Source of the DNA: Omphiscola glabra
Taxonomy: Eukaryota > Mollusca > Gastropoda > Lymnaeidae
Assembly: GCA_964017045.1 (NCBI GenBank)
Contig: OZ024797.1
Location: 15,206,363-15,270,362 of the forward strand
Direction of reading: 5' to 3'
DNA: 64,000 nucleotides
The stretch's first letter is position 1; each line of letters starts with the position of its first letter. The position numbers and the translations under genes are program-made. This document shows positions 45,888 to 56,443 of the stretch, in pieces. The notes beneath the pieces were generated by a model. That model ran no database searches, was not told the DNA's origin, and was given only the letters and a program-made list of their open reading frames with translations.

Positions 45888-45980
45888 CAGCGTTTCTCAA
45901 AATGCCGGGTCGCGACACGATACCGGGCCACGAAAGCAAAATTACCGGGTCGCCGACAGAAAACAGTTTGAGAAACACTG
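45888..45980. mobile_element. Short hAT-like MITE or element end, 93 bp
   Basis: Starts cagcgtttctcaaa and ends tttgagaaacactg, giving ~14-bp inverted termini; internal ccgggtcgc blocks are also inverted. No 8-bp duplication is visible. Confidence 0.5.
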
Positions 45981-45989
45981 GGACATTTT

Positions 45990-46440
45990 GTTAGTATCAT
46001 TTTTTAGTATCATTTGTTAGTATATTTTGTTAGTATATTTGGTTAGTATATTTTGTTAGTATAATTTGTTAGTATATAATGTTATTATATTTGGTTAGTA
46101 TAATTTGTTAATACCATTAATAGTATATTTTGTTAGTATATTTTGTTAGTATAATTTGTTAGTATCATTTTTTAGTATATTTCGTTAGTATATTTTGTTA
46201 GTATCATTTGTTAGTATCATTTGTTAGTATATTTTGTTAGTATATTTTGTTAGTATATTTTGTTAGTATAATTTGTTAGTATATAATGTTATTATATTTG
46301 GTTAGTATAATTTGTTAGTATCATTTGTTAGTATATTTTGTTAGTATATTTTGTTAGTATAATTTGTTAGTATATAATGTTATTATATTTGGTTAGTATA
46401 ATTTGTTAGTATAATTTGTTTGTATATTTTGTTTGTTAGT
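45990..46440. repeat. ~13-bp repeat (tttgttagtatat), about 33 copies
   Basis: Tandem copies with tcat, taat and tatt variants; a block containing atataatgttattatatttgg recurs three times, showing higher-order structure. Confidence 0.92.
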
Positions 46441-46554
46441 ATGGTGGAGGTGGTGAGAATGTTACCGACTCCGGCCAAGTGTGACATGCTCAGGTGAATC
46501 TAATCAGCCCAACAACAAGGTTGTTCATTTTATGAAAGTTATAGAGTAGGTTTT

Positions 46555-47072
46555 ATACAGGATGGATTTAGGGCAGCATGGATATAGGGCAGCATGGATA
46601 TAGGGCAGCATGGATATAGGGCAGGATGGATATATGACAGGATGGATATAGGACAGGAAGGATATAGGGCAGGGTGGATACAGAACAGTATGGATATAGG
46701 ACAGGATGGATATAGGACAGGGTGGATACAGGACAGGATGGATATAGGACAGGATGGATATAGGACAGAAAATATATAGGATAGGATGGATACAGGACGG
46801 TGTTGATATTTGACAGGATGGATACAGGACATGACCGATATAGGACATTAAGGATACAGGACATGATGGATATAGGGCCGGAAGGTTACAGAACAGGATG
46901 GATACAGAACGGGATGGATACAGGAGAGGATGGATACAGGACAGTATGGATTCAGGACAGGATAGATACAGGACAGGATGCATACAGGACATTATGGATA
47001 CAGGACAGGATGGATACAGGAGAGGATGGATACAGGACAGGATGGATACAGGACAGGATGGATATATTACTG
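46555..47072. repeat. 16-bp minisatellite (gatggatacaggacag), about 32 copies
   Basis: Left copies read gatggatatagg, right copies gatggatacagg. The unit has no stop in several frames on both strands, giving spurious 60-180-residue frames. Confidence 0.94.
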
Positions 47073-47905
47073 CCAAACTTTAGTAAAGGTCACCAAACAA
47101 ACGTGACTTCACACTTGATGATGCAGTTGATAGTGTACAAGAATGTTTGCCAAACAATACATGTTATCATAATGGATTTAATGTTTTGACACGAGGATGA
47201 TACTTATAGATTGAGCATATAGATTGAACAAAGAGTTTGAACATATAGATGGATGATGCGATTGTGTGGCAATAGTTCTACGAAGAAAAAGTAGGAAAAG
47301 TTGAAGATTGTGTAAGGATGGACGTGTAAAGGTGGATGTGGAAAGGTGGATGTGTAAAGATCTATTGCTTGGAAAAGACAAAGGAAATTGTGCCAACATT
47401 TAACACCCTCAAACTTTCTTTTTTTTCTCAGAGGTCGGCGTGACCTGACACTTTGATTGTGTATGTGTGTGTGTGTGTGAGCTGATAAACCACTTTAGCC
47501 AGGGAGATAATCTGATGGCTGAACAACACTCTGTATTGTGTTGGGTGTTTTTTTTTTAATTTTGGAGGGGAAAGAAGGGGGGGGGGGGGTTATACACATT
47601 TCAAAATCTCTGATAGGGGTAGACACTATATTTTGTGTTCGAGGTTTTGGTGGTGTTAAAAAAACACAGTCTAATGTTAACATTGATAAATGTGATGACA
47701 GAGGTAAACTATAAGTTGCATGGCAAGCGTGAAGGCAGACAGCTTCATCGAGCGTACAATGTTGTTTTCGCTCATGATTGTGTACACACTGTACACATGG
47801 GGACCTAGTACTCGGATCGTCTTGGGGGGCCTCGTTTCATTTAGTTTAAATTTATAAAATAAACGATGGTATAACATAATAAATACTTTATATATATATA
47901 TAAAC
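47073..47905. other. No gene seen
   Basis: Unique DNA with a poly-T/poly-G stretch at 47550-47590 and a (TA)n tract at 47890-47902. Confidence 0.45.
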
Positions 47906-47915
47906 ATGTATTCAA

Positions 47916-48772
47916 GTGAACATCTGATGAATTATAATGTAAACATTTGGTTATGTGAACACCTGATGAATTATAATGTAAACATTTGGTTATGTGAACA
48001 CCTGGTGAAGTATAATGTAAACATTTGGTTATGTGAACACCTGGTGAAGTATTATGTAAACATTTGGTTATGTGAACACCTGGTGAAGTATAATGTAAAC
48101 ATTTGGTTATGTGAACACCTGGTGAAGTATTATGTAAACATTTGGTTATGTGAACACCTGGTGAAGTATAATGTAAACATTTGGTTATGTGAACATCTGG
48201 TGAAGTATTATGTAAACATTTGGTTATGTGAACACCTGGTCAAGTATAATGTAAACATTTGGTTATTTGAACACCTGGTGAAGTATTATGTAAACATTTG
48301 GTTATGTGAACACCTGGTGAAGTATTATGTAAACATTTGGTTATGTGAACACCTGGTGAAGTATAATGTAAACATTTGGTTATGTGAACACCTGGTGAAG
48401 TATAATGTAAACATATGGTTATGTGAACATCTGGTGAAGTATTATGTAAACATTTGGTTATGTGAACACCTGGTGAAGTATAATGTAAACATTTGGTTAT
48501 GTGAACATCTGGTGAAGTATTATGTAAACATTTGGTTATGTGAACACCTGGTGAAGTATAATGTAAACATTTGGTTATGTGAACACCTGGTGAAGTATAA
48601 TGTAAACATTTGGTTATGTGAACACCTGGTGAAGTATTATGTAAACATTTGGTTATGTGAACACCTGGTGAAGTATTATGTAAACATTTGGTTATGTGAA
48701 CACCTGGTGAAGTATAATGTAAACATTTGGTTATGTGAACACCTGGTTACGTTTTATGTAAACATTTGTTCA
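47916..48772. repeat. 39-bp minisatellite, about 22 copies
   Basis: Unit core gaacacctggtgaagtataa plus tgtaaacatttggttatgt. Copies with tataatg and tattatg alternate over much of the array, so a 78-bp dimer was amplified. The 301-residue plus frame (EHLVKYNVNIWLC repeat) is the translated 39-bp unit, with no signal or domain. Confidence 0.96.
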
Positions 48773-48814
48773 AATGAACATCTAGGACTCTTGAAGTTTA
48801 ATGTCATCTAGTGT

Positions 48815-49022
48815 TAACCAAAGGTAGTGAGATTTAAGGTAGTGAGGTTTAAGGTAGTGAGATTTAGGTAGTGAGATTTTGAGGTAGTGAGATTTAAGGT
48901 AGTGAGTTTTAAGGTAGTGAGATTTAAGGTAGTGAGGTTTAAGGTAGTGAGGTTTAAGGTAGTGAGATTTAAGGTAATGAGTTTTAAGGTAGTGAGATTT
49001 AAAGTAGTGAGGTTTAAGAGTA
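48815..49022. repeat. 15-bp repeat (ttaaggtagtgagat), about 14 copies
   Basis: Regular array with gagat/gaggt/gagtt variants and one or two indels. Confidence 0.94.
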
Positions 49023-49049
49023 AGGCTCAAAATGTTCACTCATGTCAAC

Positions 49050-49150
49050 TTGGATAACCACTTGGATAACCACGGCGTGGATTTAAATATAGCTGCCAGC
49101 TTGGACAACCACGGCATGGATTTAAATATAGCTGCCAGCTTGGACAACCA
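49050..49150. repeat. 39-bp satellite B, left remnant (about 2.5 copies)
   Basis: Copies containing aaccacggcatggatttaaa then tatagctgccagcttgga are cut off at about 49150 by the Penelope-like insertion. The satellite resumes at 50303. Confidence 0.92.
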
Positions 49151-49210
49151 AAATACAGACAGTCACAGTTTCTTGCTATATTCATCGCCCCATCCTCAAT
49201 CATGCAAAAC

Positions 49211-50019
49211 TCCATCCCTTTTTCTCAGTTGCTAAGACTGAAAAGACTTTGTATAATGATGAGGATTTTTTGGAAAGGACGGCTGAAATGTTGGATTTTT
49301 TCCGACAAAGGTAATATCCTGAGCAAATTTTAAAAGCAGTTGTCACTCGAGTTAAAGGCATGACTAGACAAGATTCTTTTAACACTACTCATTCGGACGC
49401 TAGTGATAGGTCAAAATTTATTTTAACTTTTCATCCCCCTAACCTAAAAGCTCGTTCTCTGGTTCTGAAAAACCGCTCAATTCTCATGCCAGACCCTGTA
49501 ACCAATGAGGTTTTCAGAAAACCTCCACTTTTCGCTTTCCGGCGGGACAAGAGCCTTAGGGACATGCTAGTTAGAAGCCACATCCCGTCTATTCAGGCAC
49601 ATAAAGGCACCAAAAGTTGCAATCGCAGCCGATGTAACACATGTCCCTACGTGATTCAAGTTGATAAGATCACTTTCCCTCTGGAAGTATTCAAAATAAA
49701 GGATGGTTTTAACTGCACAAGTCGCAACGTGATTTACACCATCCTTTGTAAAAAGTGTGGTAAATTATACGTAGGAGAGACAGGTCGTCGCCTTGGAGAC
49801 CGATTTAGAGAACACCTCTATAATATAAATAAACAGGCTCTCTGTCCGGTCTCCAAACATTTCAATAGCACCAACCATGATGGCATTTCGGACATCGCAG
49901 TTACTGGTATACTGTATACTAGTAACACAACGGATAGGATCCATATGGAGAATAAATTAATATCAAGATTTGGCACGTTAACTCCATACGGGATAAACCA
50001 AATCCATAATTTTACATAA
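49211..50019 (+). pseudogene. Penelope-like RT C-terminus plus GIY-YIG endonuclease
   Basis: The intact part runs from the ATG at 49360 to TAA at 50017-50019 (219 residues). Visible features: a Cys cluster C87-x4-C92-x2-C95, then C119, C130 and C133; the GIY-YIG core in modified form, VIYTI (124-128) and LYVGET (136-141); Arg143/144 and Arg148; E151-H152; H167 and H173; and the distal glutamate in HMENKL (195-200). This is the zinc-linker plus GIY-YIG layout of endonuclease-bearing Penelope-like elements. Upstream the homologous reading continues but is broken: SIPFSQLLRLKRLC in another frame, a frameshift near 49253, NDEDFLERTAEMLDFFRQR, and an in-frame TAA at 49312-49314 before YPEQILK. The RT catalytic core is absent, so the copy cannot move by itself. 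Confidence 0.9.
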
Positions 50020-50195
50020 CTGCGATGTCTTTTTTCTTGATTGGGCTTTTACATTTTACCTCAAGTCCCTTCCTTTTCATTCTTCTTCTTTTTTCTTTAC
50101 CTTGTTTCTGTCTGGTTTTCTATTTTTTAGGAAGGATTTATCTGTCTCTATATATATTATGTATATTTGATTAATACTTATTTGTATGTCTTGTA

Positions 50196-50218
50196 CTGAG
50201 GAAGGCAAGTGCCGAAAC
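50196..50218 (+). ncRNA. Hammerhead-ribozyme-like core (partial)
   Basis: The sequence ctgagga, then ggc-aagt-gcc able to form a 3-bp stem II with a tetraloop, then gaaac, matches the CUGANGA / stem II / GAAA conserved core of hammerhead ribozymes. Penelope-like elements are known to carry such motifs. The strand that would complete stems I and III and supply the cleavage site is not obvious within the next 40 bases, so this copy may be partial, act only as a dimer, or be inactive. Confidence 0.55.
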
Positions 50219-50247
50219 GTTTAATTATTTGTAATGTAAAATTATTA

Positions 50248-51601
50248 TTAAAGCTCAATATATATTGTTATATCGACACAGATTGTTCGTGTCTATTTAA
50301 TCTGGATAACCACGGCATGGATTTAAATATAGCTGTCAGCTTGGATAACCACGGTATGGATTTAAATATAGCTGCCAGCTTGGATAACCACGGCATGGAT
50401 TTAAATATCGCTGTCAGCTTGGATAACCACGGCATGGATTTAAATATCGCTGCCAGCTTGGATAACCACGGCATGGATTTAAATATAGCTGCCAGCTTGG
50501 ATAACCACGGCATGGATTTAAATATAACTGCCAGCTTGGATAACCACGGCATGGATTTAAAAATAGCTGCCAGCTTGGATAACCACGGCATGGATTTAAA
50601 TATAGCTGCCAGCTTGGATAACCACAGCATGGATTTAAATATCGCTGTCAGCTTGGATAACCACGGCATGGATTTAAATATAGCTGCCAGCTTGGATAAC
50701 CACGGCATGGATTTAAATATAGCTGCCAGCTTGGATAACCATGGCATGGATTTAAATATCGCTGCCAGCTTGGATAACCACGGCATCGATTTAAATATCG
50801 CTGTCAGCTTGGATAACCACGGCATGGATTTAAATATCGCTGTCAGCTTGGATAACCACGGCATGGATTTAAATATCGCTGTCAGCTTGGATAACCACGG
50901 CATGGATTTAAATATAGCTGCCAGCTTGGATAACCACGGTATGGATTTAAATATCACTGCCAGCTTGGATAACCACGGCATGGATTTAAATATTGCTGTC
51001 AGCTTGGATAACCACGGCATGGATTTAAATATAGCTGTCAGCTTGGATAACCACGGCATGCATTTAAATATAGCTGTCAGCTTGGATAACCACGGCATGG
51101 ATTTAAATATCGCTGCCAGCTTGGATAACCACGGCATGGATTTAAATATCGCTGCCAGCTTGGATAACCACGGCATGGATTTAAATATAGCTGCCAGCTT
51201 GGATAACCACGGCATGGATTTAAATATAGCTGCCAACTTGGATAACCACGGCATGGATTTAAATATAGCTGCCAGCTTGGATAACCACGGCATGGATTTA
51301 AATATAGCTGCCAGCTTGGATAACCACGGCATGGATTTAAATATAGCTGCCAGCTTGGATAACCACGGCATGGATTTAAATATCGCTGCCAACTGACCTC
51401 AATGTCAACATGCCTAAAAAAAAAAAGAAGTGAAGTAGCGATGAATTTAGAACCATTGTTTGACGTCAACATTACCCTTATCCCCATTACTCACAATGGA
51501 CCAATTGTCCCTTATATACACATAAAGGGCTCTCAACCTATTATCCGGGGCTCATTGCTTATTGGCTCACCAAGAACGTATTAATTTTTAAAAACTCAAA
51601 C
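50248..51601. repeat. Segmental tandem duplication, copy 1 (1354 bp)
   Basis: Runs from ttaaagctcaatatatat in the Penelope-like tail, through array 1, and a ~209-bp unique flank starting ctgacctcaatgtcaac, to actcaaac at 51601. Copy 2 follows without spacer. Confidence 0.95.
50303..51392. repeat. 39-bp satellite B, array 1 (28 copies)
   Basis: Unit core aaccacggcatggatttaaa plus tatagctgccagcttgg. Variants (gctgtcag, atcgctg, ataactg, cacggtatgg) are ordered in blocks shared with array 2. The long frames on both strands (LDNHGMDLNIAAS plus; SKLAAIFKSMPWL minus) are translated monomers. Confidence 0.97.
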
Positions 51602-52799
51602 TTAAAGCTCAATATATATTGTTATATCGACACAGATTGTTCGTGTCTATTTAATCTGGATAACCACGGCATGGATTTAAATATAGCTGTCAGCTTGGAT
51701 AACCACGGTATGGATTTAAATATAGCTGCCAGCTTGGATAACCACAGCATGGATTTAAATATCGCTGTCAGCTTGGATAACCACGGCATGGATTTAAATA
51801 TCGCTGCCAGCTTGGATAACCACGGCATGGATTTAAATATAGCTGCCAGCTTGGATAACCACGGCATGGATTTAAATATAACTGCCAGCTTGGATAACCA
51901 CGGCATGGATTTAAAAATAGCTGCCAGCTTGGATAACCACGGCATGGATTTAAATATAGCTGCCAGCTTGGATAACCACGGTATGGATTTAAATATCACT
52001 GCCAGCTTGGATAACCACGGCATGGATTTAAATATTGCTGTCAGCTTGGATAACCACGGCATGGATTTAAATATAGCTGTCAGCTTGGATAACCACGGCA
52101 TGGATTTAAATATCGCTGCCAGCTTGGATAACCACGGCATGGATTTAAATATCGCTGTCAGCTTGGATAACCACGGCGTGGATTTAAATATCGCTGCCAG
52201 CTTGGATAACCACGGCATGGATTTAAATATAGCTGTCAGCTTGGATAACCACGGCATGCATTTAAATATAGCTGTCAGCTTGGATAACCACGGCATGGAT
52301 TTAAATATCGCTGCCAGCTTGGATAACCACGGCATGGATTTAAATATCGCTGCCAGCTTGGATAACCACGGCATGGATTTAAATATAGCTGCCAGCTTGG
52401 ATAACCACGGCATGGATTTAAATATAGCTGCCAACTTGGATAACCACGGCATGGATTTAAATATAGCTGCCAGCTTGGATAACCACGGCATGGATTTAAA
52501 TATAGCTGCCAGCTTGGATAACCACGGCATGGATTTAAATATAGCTGCCAGCTTGGATAACCACGGCATGGATTTAAATATCGCTGCCAACTGACCTCAA
52601 TGTCAACATGCCTAAAAAAAAAAAGAAGTGAAGTAGCGATGAATTTAGAACCATTGTTTGACGTCAACATTACCCTTATCCCCATTACTCACAATGGACC
52701 AATTGTCCCTTATATACACATAAAGGGCTCTCAACCTATTATCCGGGGCTCATTGCTTATTGGCTCACCAAGAACGTATTAATTTTTAAAAACTCAAAC
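51602..52799. repeat. Segmental tandem duplication, copy 2 (1198 bp)
   Basis: Begins again at ttaaagctcaatatatat and ends at actcaaac. The ~209-bp unique flank (52591-52799) appears identical to that of copy 1 (51393-51601). The size difference, 156 bp, is exactly four 39-bp monomers. Confidence 0.95.
51657..52590. repeat. 39-bp satellite B, array 2 (about 24 copies)
   Basis: Same unit and variants as array 1. The last nine or so monomers match array 1 in order; internal blocks are deleted or rearranged. Confidence 0.96.
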
Positions 52800-52911
52800 A
52801 GACTTAATTTCAAATACTAAAATAGCTTGTCTCTAGTCACAAACAATGGAACAATATGTTGAAAACTGAACACACACACACACACACATCATGTTTCTAA
52901 AACAGCTAGCG

Positions 52912-53062
52912 TCATTATTTGTAGCATTTACTCATTATTTGTAACAAGCGTTCATTATTTGTAACAAGTGTTCATTATTTGTAACACGCGTTCATTATTT
53001 GTAACAAGCGTTCATTATTTGTAACAAGCGTTCATTATTTGTAACAAGTGTTCATTATTTGC
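52912..53062. repeat. 20-bp minisatellite (gttcattatttgtaacaagc), about 7 copies
   Basis: Nearly identical tandem copies. A (CA)n run at 52871-52888 lies just upstream. Confidence 0.94.
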
Positions 53063-53374
53063 AACTAGTGAAGGGGTTGTGCGAAGAAGATGAAGAACCA
53101 CTGATCTTAAATTGTTATTTAAAAAACTGTTTGTTAAAAAAATTGATTCCATGCGCTTGCCCTAAATGTCAGCATTGGTCGCACCTGATGTCATATCAAA
53201 CATCTATCAAACTAATCATCAAAACGTAATTGTCTCTCGGCCTGAATCGAAGCACGGAAGTAGGAAGGGGTGGTGAAAGAAAGGGGGGGGGGGGGTCTGC
53301 CCACAGACGGCACCTATTCCGTTTGTATTGAGGGGCGTCATTTTTGGCACCGACCCCCATAGAAACGCCACAGT
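53063..53374. other. No gene seen; contains a poly-G run
   Basis: Unique DNA with a G run at 53284-53296. Confidence 0.45.
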
Positions 53375-53376
53375 GT

Positions 53377-53682
53377 CGAAGTTGTTGTCACAAAGGCTTT
53401 ATGTTATGTACACATTGTGTTTGAGTGTGAAGTTGTTGTCACAAAGACTTTATGTTATGTAAACATTGTGTTTGAGTGTGAAGTTGTTGTCACAAAGGCT
53501 TTATGTTAAGTACACATTGTGTTTGAGTGTGAAGTTGTTGTCATAAAGGCTTTATGTTATGTACACATTGTGTTTGAGTGTGAAGTTGTTGTCACAAATG
53601 CTTTATGTTATGTACACATTGTGTTTGAGTGTGAAGTTGTTGTCACAAAAGCTTTATGTTATGTACACATTGTGTTTGACAA
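53377..53682. repeat. 51-bp minisatellite, 6 copies
   Basis: Unit core gaagttgttgtcacaaaggc then tttatgttatgtacacattg and tgtttgagtgt. Near-identical copies give a 17-residue open repeat, not a gene. Confidence 0.95.
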
Positions 53683-53757
53683 TATCATCAACACATGTTC
53701 ATCTTACCCTTGAATTGTCCAAATCAAAGATCATATGTTCAACATGCAAGGCATGTT

Positions 53758-54305
53758 GACTGTATGTTTTAGTGTACGCTAAGCACAGCACGAGTAATAT
53801 GTGCAGCATGCCATGTATGTTGACTGTATGTTTTATTGTACGCTAAGCACAGCACGAGTAGTATGTGCAGCATGTCATGTATGTTGACTGTATGTTTTAT
53901 TGTACGCTAAGCACAGCACGAGTAATATGTTCAGCATGCCATGTATGTTGACTGTATGTTTTATTGTACGCTAAGCACAGCACGAGTAATATGTGCAGCA
54001 TGCCCTGTATATTGACTGTATGTTTTATTGTACGCTAAGCACAGCACGAGTAGTATGTGCAGCATGCCATGTATATTGACTGTATGTTTTATTGTACGCT
54101 AAGCACAGCACGAGTAGTATGTGCAGCATGCCATGTATGTTGACTGTATGTTTTATTGTACGCTAAGCACAGCACGAGTAGTATGTGCAGCATGCCATGT
54201 ATATTGACTGTATGTTTTATTGTACGCTAAGCACAGCACGAGTAATATGTTCAGCATGTCATGTATGTTGACTGTATGTTTTATTGTACGCTAAGCACGG
54301 CACGA
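53758..54305. repeat. 64-bp minisatellite, about 8.6 copies
   Basis: Unit cores gtatgttttattgtacgcta and agcacagcacgagta(a/g)tatgt. Copies differ at three or four diagnostic sites. Confidence 0.96.
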
Positions 54306-54905
54306 AAGGACGCTGGTCCTGAATATTTGAAATAGCCTCAAAAGGCAGGGGTCAAAAATGAAACGCGAAGGTTATAACCTTGAAATCGTGGGTAGTGATA
54401 CCGGTTCCTGTCAAGGGGACGGCAGTGAGCAGCTGAGGAAACAACATTATCGGCCCCTGTCATCGCCACCTTTCACCTCGCTGCCCGGAAGCGGAAGTAA
54501 CGTGATACTAATGTTTTTAAATAAACCAGCTTTTCGTTTAATATTCCTTAATTAAATTCCCATCTTTTTAGCCCTTCACCTTGCCCCACCCCGACGCCTC
54601 ACCTCGCTCCGACCCAACTCTCAACCCCCCCACCGACCCCCCCCCCCCCCCCCCCCCCCCGTAATGTTAAAGAAAAAAAAATACTAACGCTATACTTGCA
54701 TGTATTTGATTGGTTCATTTCGATGATCGTGAAATACTAGCATGTATTTGATTGGTTTATTTCGATGATCGTTTTATTTTTCAGCGCCTAACAAAATTTA
54801 AGTTTTTTCATCAAATCCAATCATACTTACTAAAAAAAATTTAATTCATTTTTATAATTTTTTAAAAAAAAACCTAATACACTTATAAAAAAAAACAACA
54901 ACATG
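54306..54905. other. No gene seen; long poly-C run and 48-bp-scale duplication
   Basis: A poly-C run occupies about 54637-54660. Near 54697-54775 the phrase catgtatttgattggttcat and its near copy occur twice. Otherwise AT-rich. Confidence 0.5.
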
Positions 54906-54929
54906 TAGTACACAACGGAATAATAACTA

Positions 54930-55118
54930 GATTGTACACGAGGAATTAATCATTAGATTATACACAAGGAAATATCATTAGATTGTACACGAGGAATTAA
55001 TCATTAGATTGTACACGAGGAATTAATCATTAGATTATACACAAGGAAATATCATTAGATTGTACACAAATAATTAATCATTACATTGTAAACAAGGAAA
55101 TAATCAATAGATTGTACA
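54930..55118. repeat. ~26-bp repeat (cattagattgtacacgagga), left block
   Basis: About seven imperfect copies, split by a MITE at 55119 and continuing at 55321-55395. Confidence 0.9.
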
Positions 55119-55320
55119 CAGGGCCGGCCTTAGGCCATTGCAACCTATGCGGCCGCAATGGGCCCCGCACTTTCATAGGCCCCGCACTTTCATAGGACCC
55201 GCAACGAATTTATTTTCTAATACAAAATCTTAGTTTTCACTTATTATCCTTATTTCTACCCAGAAAGGGCCCCGCGCAATCCGTTTCGCATAGGGCCCCG
55301 CAATTCTTAGGCCGGCCCTG
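55119..55320 (+). mobile_element. hAT-like MITE, 202 bp, family B copy 2
   Basis: Starts cagggccggccttaggccat and ends ttaggccggccctg, with a perfect 8-bp duplication attgtaca on both sides (55111-55118 and 55321-55328). It has the same orientation as 21153-21339 but is longer by a small internal duplication of gcactttcatagg. The insertion is in the middle of a tandem repeat, which makes the boundaries unambiguous. Confidence 0.95.
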
Positions 55321-55395
55321 ATTGTACACAACTATTTAATCATTAGATTGTACACAACAAATTAACATTTGATTGTAATTGTACACAGGAAAATT
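55321..55395. repeat. ~26-bp repeat, right block
   Basis: Two to three diverged copies of the cattagattgtacac unit continue after the MITE. Confidence 0.8.
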
Positions 55396-55454
55396 AATAC
55401 ATCCTTGTACTATCACACAGAACTTTTTTAATGTCAGTATTATCCCTACAAGTA

Positions 55455-56040
55455 TTACGACACAGCACGTGATCACTACGACACAGCACGTGATCACTAC
55501 GACACAGTCACACAGCACGTGATCATTACGACACAGCACGTGATCACTACGACACAGCACGTGATCACTACGACACAGCACATGATCATTACGACACACC
55601 ACGTGATCACTACGACACACCACGTGATCACTACGACACAGCACGTGATCACTACGACACAGCACGTGATCACTACGATACACCACGTTATCACTACGAC
55701 ACACCACGTGATCACTACGATACAGCATGTGATCATTACGACACACCACGTGATCACTACGATACACCACGTGATCACTACGATACACCACGTGATCACT
55801 ACGACACAGCACGTGATCACTACGACACAGCACGTGATCACTACGACACAGCACGTGATCACTACGACACTGCACGTGATCACTACGATACACCACGTTA
55901 TCACTACGACACACCACGTGATCACTACGATACAGCATGTGATCATTACGACACACCACGTGATCACTACGATACACCACGTTATCACTACGATACACCA
56001 CGTGATCACTACGACACAGCACGTGATCACTACGATTCGC
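55455..56040. repeat. 21-bp minisatellite (gatcactacgacacagcacg), about 28 copies
   Basis: Most copies contain the hexamer cacgtg at the unit junction. Variants (cgatacacc, catgtgatcatt) recur as a block of about ten units, seen at 55650-55800 and again at 55860-56010, so a ~210-bp higher-order repeat exists. All long frames on both strands are artefacts. Confidence 0.96.
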
Positions 56041-56285
56041 CACGTTGAATATAGTTGTACTACAAAACCAAAAGAACTGTTTCACTTTGGCACGCTGCAA
56101 CAATGTGGACCCATCAATATTTTTAGCTTCAACTTGCTGTTGACAAGTCGTTGAGAAAATTGTCCAAAAAGAACATTCACTGTGTGTGTGTGTGTGTGTG
56201 TGTGTGACATTTGAAATGGTGAAGTGTGAAACACGTGATCTACAAAATTAAACTTGACAGCTGGACATTGCTAACATCAAACTGG
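56041..56285. other. Unique spacer with (TG)n
   Basis: Contains a (TG)n tract at 56180-56205. No gene. Confidence 0.6.
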
Positions 56286-56289
56286 GTAG

Positions 56290-56335
<46 letters not shown>

Positions 56336-56412
56336 AGTAGTAGTTGTTGTTGTTGTTGTAGTAGTAGTTGTTGTTGTTGTTGTAGTAGTAGTTGTTGTTG
56401 TTGTTGTAGTAG

Positions 56413-56443
<31 letters not shown>

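Larger units (their letters stand above)
49151..50302 (+). mobile_element. 5'-truncated Penelope-like element
   Basis: The element retains the last part of the RT C-terminal region, the whole GIY-YIG endonuclease and the 3' region. It starts abruptly inside a 39-bp satellite monomer (left edge about 49150) and ends at about 50302, where the satellite resumes mid-unit. A hammerhead-like core lies at 50196-50218 in the 3' region. About 55 bp of its tail (50248-50302) recur at 51602-51656 because of a later tandem duplication. Confidence 0.88.

Noticed and set aside
45418..45980. A single larger hAT element from cagaggttcccaaac to the end at 45980
   Set aside because: The termini are compatible, but the flanking 8 bases do not match and a smaller inverted pair (45888-45980) explains the right end better.
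47906..48811. 301-residue EHLVKYNVNIWLC repeat protein
   Set aside because: Translated 39-bp minisatellite with no signal peptide, no unique domain and no promoter.
50209..51396. 395-residue frame of LDNHGMDLNIAAS repeats as a possible repeat protein
   Set aside because: The 39-bp unit is open on both strands, the minus frame being equally long. The frame starts in the Penelope-like tail and monomers vary at coding and silent sites alike.
51402..51584. 60-residue frame with a Lys/Arg-rich start, repeated identically at 52600-52782
   Set aside because: The identity is explained by the segmental duplication. The frame is short, starts in a poly-A tract and has no recognisable domain.
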